DNA of 53,941 nt, taken from NCBI GenBank assembly GCA_031554215.1, contig JAVBKF010000121.1, positions 1 to 53,941 of the forward strand. Reading direction: 5' to 3'. The position numbers were made by a program, and so were the translations under genes. The DNA comes from JAVBKE01 sp031554215. Lineage in GTDB: Bacteria > Bacillota > Bacilli > JARBTR01. A model generated the notes under the pieces. That model did no database searches and was not told the origin of the DNA. It saw only the letters and a list, made by a program, of their open reading frames with translations. Positions 52,342-53,941 of this stretch are shown piece by piece (within the stretch, counting starts at the first letter, position 1; every line of letters starts with the position of its first letter).

Positions 52342-52690
52342 ACAATCACCACTGTTTTTACTATCGTATGCCCATAGCCAGTTCCATGGTGCCTATTTGA
52401 AAAATTGATGTGGAAATTCTGCCAGAATGATTAAGTACGCAGTGTACGCCTGCTCGGCAGTTGTTAATGTGAGGAAGCAAGTCAATAATAACAGCTTCTA
52501 ACTGAAATTCGTATGTCGTGGATTCTCAGCAAGGAAGTAGCCAGTCCACCCCACTCAGTAGAATCACCTTTAAAAAATGTTATGGGGTTCCTATCGCTTC
52601 CAACAAAATTTCTCACAAAGGAGTCAGTGTCAATGATTAACCTTGTTCATTGTCCAAACCATTTCTCAGCTACGGGTACGTTTTCAAAAA
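52342..52690. other. Intergenic stretch between yjaZ and fabF
   Basis: About 350 bp with no gene supported. The plus-strand frame 52513-52764 has no ribosome-binding site and crosses the fabF terminator, so I do not call it. In B. subtilis appDFABC lies between yjaZ and yjbA; no trace of it is seen here. Confidence 0.5.
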
Positions 52691-52693
52691 GAC

Positions 52694-52722
52694 AAAAAAG
52701 GCATCACATTGATGTGACACCT
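52694..52722 (-). terminator. Intrinsic terminator of fabF
   Basis: Minus strand AGGTGTCACATCAATGTGATGCCT followed by TTTTT, about 25 bp past the fabF stop. Confidence 0.9.
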
Positions 52723-52744
52723 ACTCGTTTGAAAAAAGTACTAT

Positions 52745-53941
52745 TTACTGATTGTATTTTCTAAATACAATCGTTGCGTTATGACCACCGAAGCCTAGTG
52801 AATTTGACATCACCACGTCAATTTCCCGCTCAATGGCCTCGTTTGGTACATAATAGAGATCACATTCCGGATCTGGTTCCTCTAAATTAATGGTTGGTGG
52901 TATTTTTCCTTCTTGCAATGCAAGGACCGAGAAGATAGCTTCTATCCCGCCCGCGGCACCTAATAAATGACCCGTCATTGATTTAGTCGAGCTAATCGGT
53001 AAACCCTCTGCATGTGCACCAAATACTTCTTTGAGTGCCGCAGTTTCAAAACTGTCATTGTATGGCGTTGATGTGCCATGTGCATTCACATAACCAACTT
53101 CCTCAGGTAGAACCCCGCCATCACGAAGGGCCATTTTCATTGCACGCACACCACCCTCACCATTTGGCGCTGGCGATGTAATATGGTAGGCATCACCCGT
53201 TGAACCATAACCTACAATTTCCGCGTAAATATGAGCACCACGCGCTAGTGCATGTTCTAATTCCTCGAGAATGACAATTCCTGCACCCTCTCCCATGATG
53301 AAACCGTCACGGTTTTTGTCAAAGGGGCGACAAGCTGTGTTTGGATCTGGGTTTGTTGATAACGCTGTATTTGAACAAAAACCAGCAATAGCCATTCTGG
53401 TTATCGGGGCTTCTGCACCACCTGTAATCATTGCATCAGCATCACCACGCGCAATCACTTTGAATGCGTCGCCAATCGAATTGGTTCCTGTTGCACATGC
53501 GGTGACAGTGCAAGAGTTCACTCCTTTTGCGCCGAGCTGAATCGATACTTGACCTGATGCCATATCCGGTATCAGCATTGGAATGAAGAATGGACTCACT
53601 CGCCGGTATCCTTTCTCAAGGAACTTCTCATACTGCGTTTCGAGTGTCTCCATACCACCAATACCAGAGCCAATCCACACGCCAATATGTTCACTATTTG
53701 ATTCATTAATCACGAGCTTTGAATCCTCTAAAGCCATCATTGAAGCCGCTACTGCATATTGTGTGAAACGATCCATCTTCCGTGATTCCTTGCGCGGAAG
53801 AAACTTCTCTATATCAAAATCTTTTAATTCTGCTGCAACTTTTGCTGGGTAATCATCTGGGTTATGCCTTGTAAGTGGACCGATACCAGAAACTCCTGCC
53901 AATACATTTGCCCAAGAAGTTGCGACATCATTTCCTACTGG
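52745..53941 (-). CDS. fabF: 3-oxoacyl-[acyl-carrier-protein] synthase II, 5' end beyond window
   Basis: 398 residues in the window; the reading frame is open to the last base, where PVGND is read, so about 10-15 N-terminal residues lie outside. Condenses malonyl-ACP with acyl-ACP in fatty acid elongation. The catalytic Cys is in VTACATGTNSIG and the two His in VNAHGTSTPYND and SMTGHLLGAAGG, all intact. Followed by a strong terminator. In related Bacilli fabH lies upstream, outside this window. Confidence 0.97.
   Translation of the reverse strand, partial: PVGNDVATSWANVLAGVSGIGPLTRHNPDDYPAKVAAELKDFDIEKFLPRKESRKMDRFTQYAVAASMMALEDSKLVINESNSEHIGVWIGSGIGGMETLETQYEKFLEKGYRRVSPFFIPMLIPDMASGQVSIQLGAKGVNSCTVTACATGTNSIGDAFKVIARGDADAMITGGAEAPITRMAIAGFCSNTALSTNPDPNTACRPFDKNRDGFIMGEGAGIVILEELEHALARGAHIYAEIVGYGSTGDAYHITSPAPNGEGGVRAMKMALRDGGVLPEEVGYVNAHGTSTPYNDSFETAALKEVFGAHAEGLPISSTKSMTGHLLGAAGGIEAIFSVLALQEGKIPPTINLEEPDPECDLYYVPNEAIEREIDVVMSNSLGFGGHNATIVFRKYNQ

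Overview
The window looks like a chromosome segment of a low-GC Gram-positive bacterium of the class Bacilli, most likely order Bacillales. Three blocks keep Bacillus subtilis gene order: yhaO-yhaN-yhaM-yhaL; ytzC/ytqA(mnmL)/ytqB(mnmM)/ytpA/ytoA/metK; and fabF/yjaZ/yjbA/oppABCDF/spx. metK has a SAM-I (S-box) riboswitch and trpB has a T-box leader, both typical of this group. In B. subtilis these blocks are not adjacent, so the window is a rearranged mosaic. The genus cannot be fixed from sequence alone. I see no phage, intact insertion sequence, CRISPR array, tRNA or rRNA.

Region by region: 1-3.0 kb holds a frameshifted MerR regulator with a well preserved MerR-type promoter, a T-box-controlled stand-alone trpB, and a frameshifted HD hydrolase. 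3.0-9.0 kb holds a DUF6882-like protein, an NAD(P)-binding SDR-like protein, a secreted DUF348x3-G5-NlpC/P60 cell-wall protein behind an ECF-sigma-like promoter, a 1.2-kb stretch with no convincing gene, a DsbA-family oxidoreductase and a PepSY lipoprotein. 9.0-12.9 kb is a tandem duplication with a 2,000-bp offset of a three-gene operon (PadR regulator, HAAS/DUF1700 membrane protein, DUF4097 adhesin-like protein). 13-20.6 kb has a CDF cation exporter, a CorA-like channel, a giant BadF/HgdC-type activase fusion and a cysteine-rich YceI protein. 20.9-30.3 kb is the yha region (yhaL, yhaM, yhaN, yhaO, then the YhaPQ ABC exporter) with a repeat-bearing 1.2-kb gap and a 58-aa small gene. 30.5-34.2 kb has an AHSA1/START protein, an MFS transporter with a GyrI-like partner, and a YdcF-type DUF218 protein. 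34.3-42.4 kb is the ytzC-metK block, with the tRNA wobble-uridine enzymes MnmL and MnmM, an inserted siderophore-type ABC importer lacking its binding protein, the YtpA lysophospholipase, a gamma-carbonic anhydrase-like protein and metK. 42.8-53.9 kb holds spx, a 60-aa membrane peptide, the complete opp oligopeptide permease, a DUF3899 membrane protein, yjbA, yjaZ and a 5'-truncated fabF.

Most of the window is housekeeping: amino-acid and peptide supply (trpB, opp, metK), RNA and DNA metabolism (yhaM, yhaN/O, mnmL/M), redox control (spx, DsbA-like) and envelope functions. The most noteworthy signals are the duplicated PadR-HAAS-DUF4097 operon with its conserved wide inverted repeat, two genes whose only plausible starts are ATA and ATC behind ideal ribosome-binding sites, a YceI protein with eight cysteines, hairpin-forming direct repeats, and 30-bp palindrome-bearing repeats beside the siderophore importer. 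No obviously new multi-gene system such as a defence island is visible.
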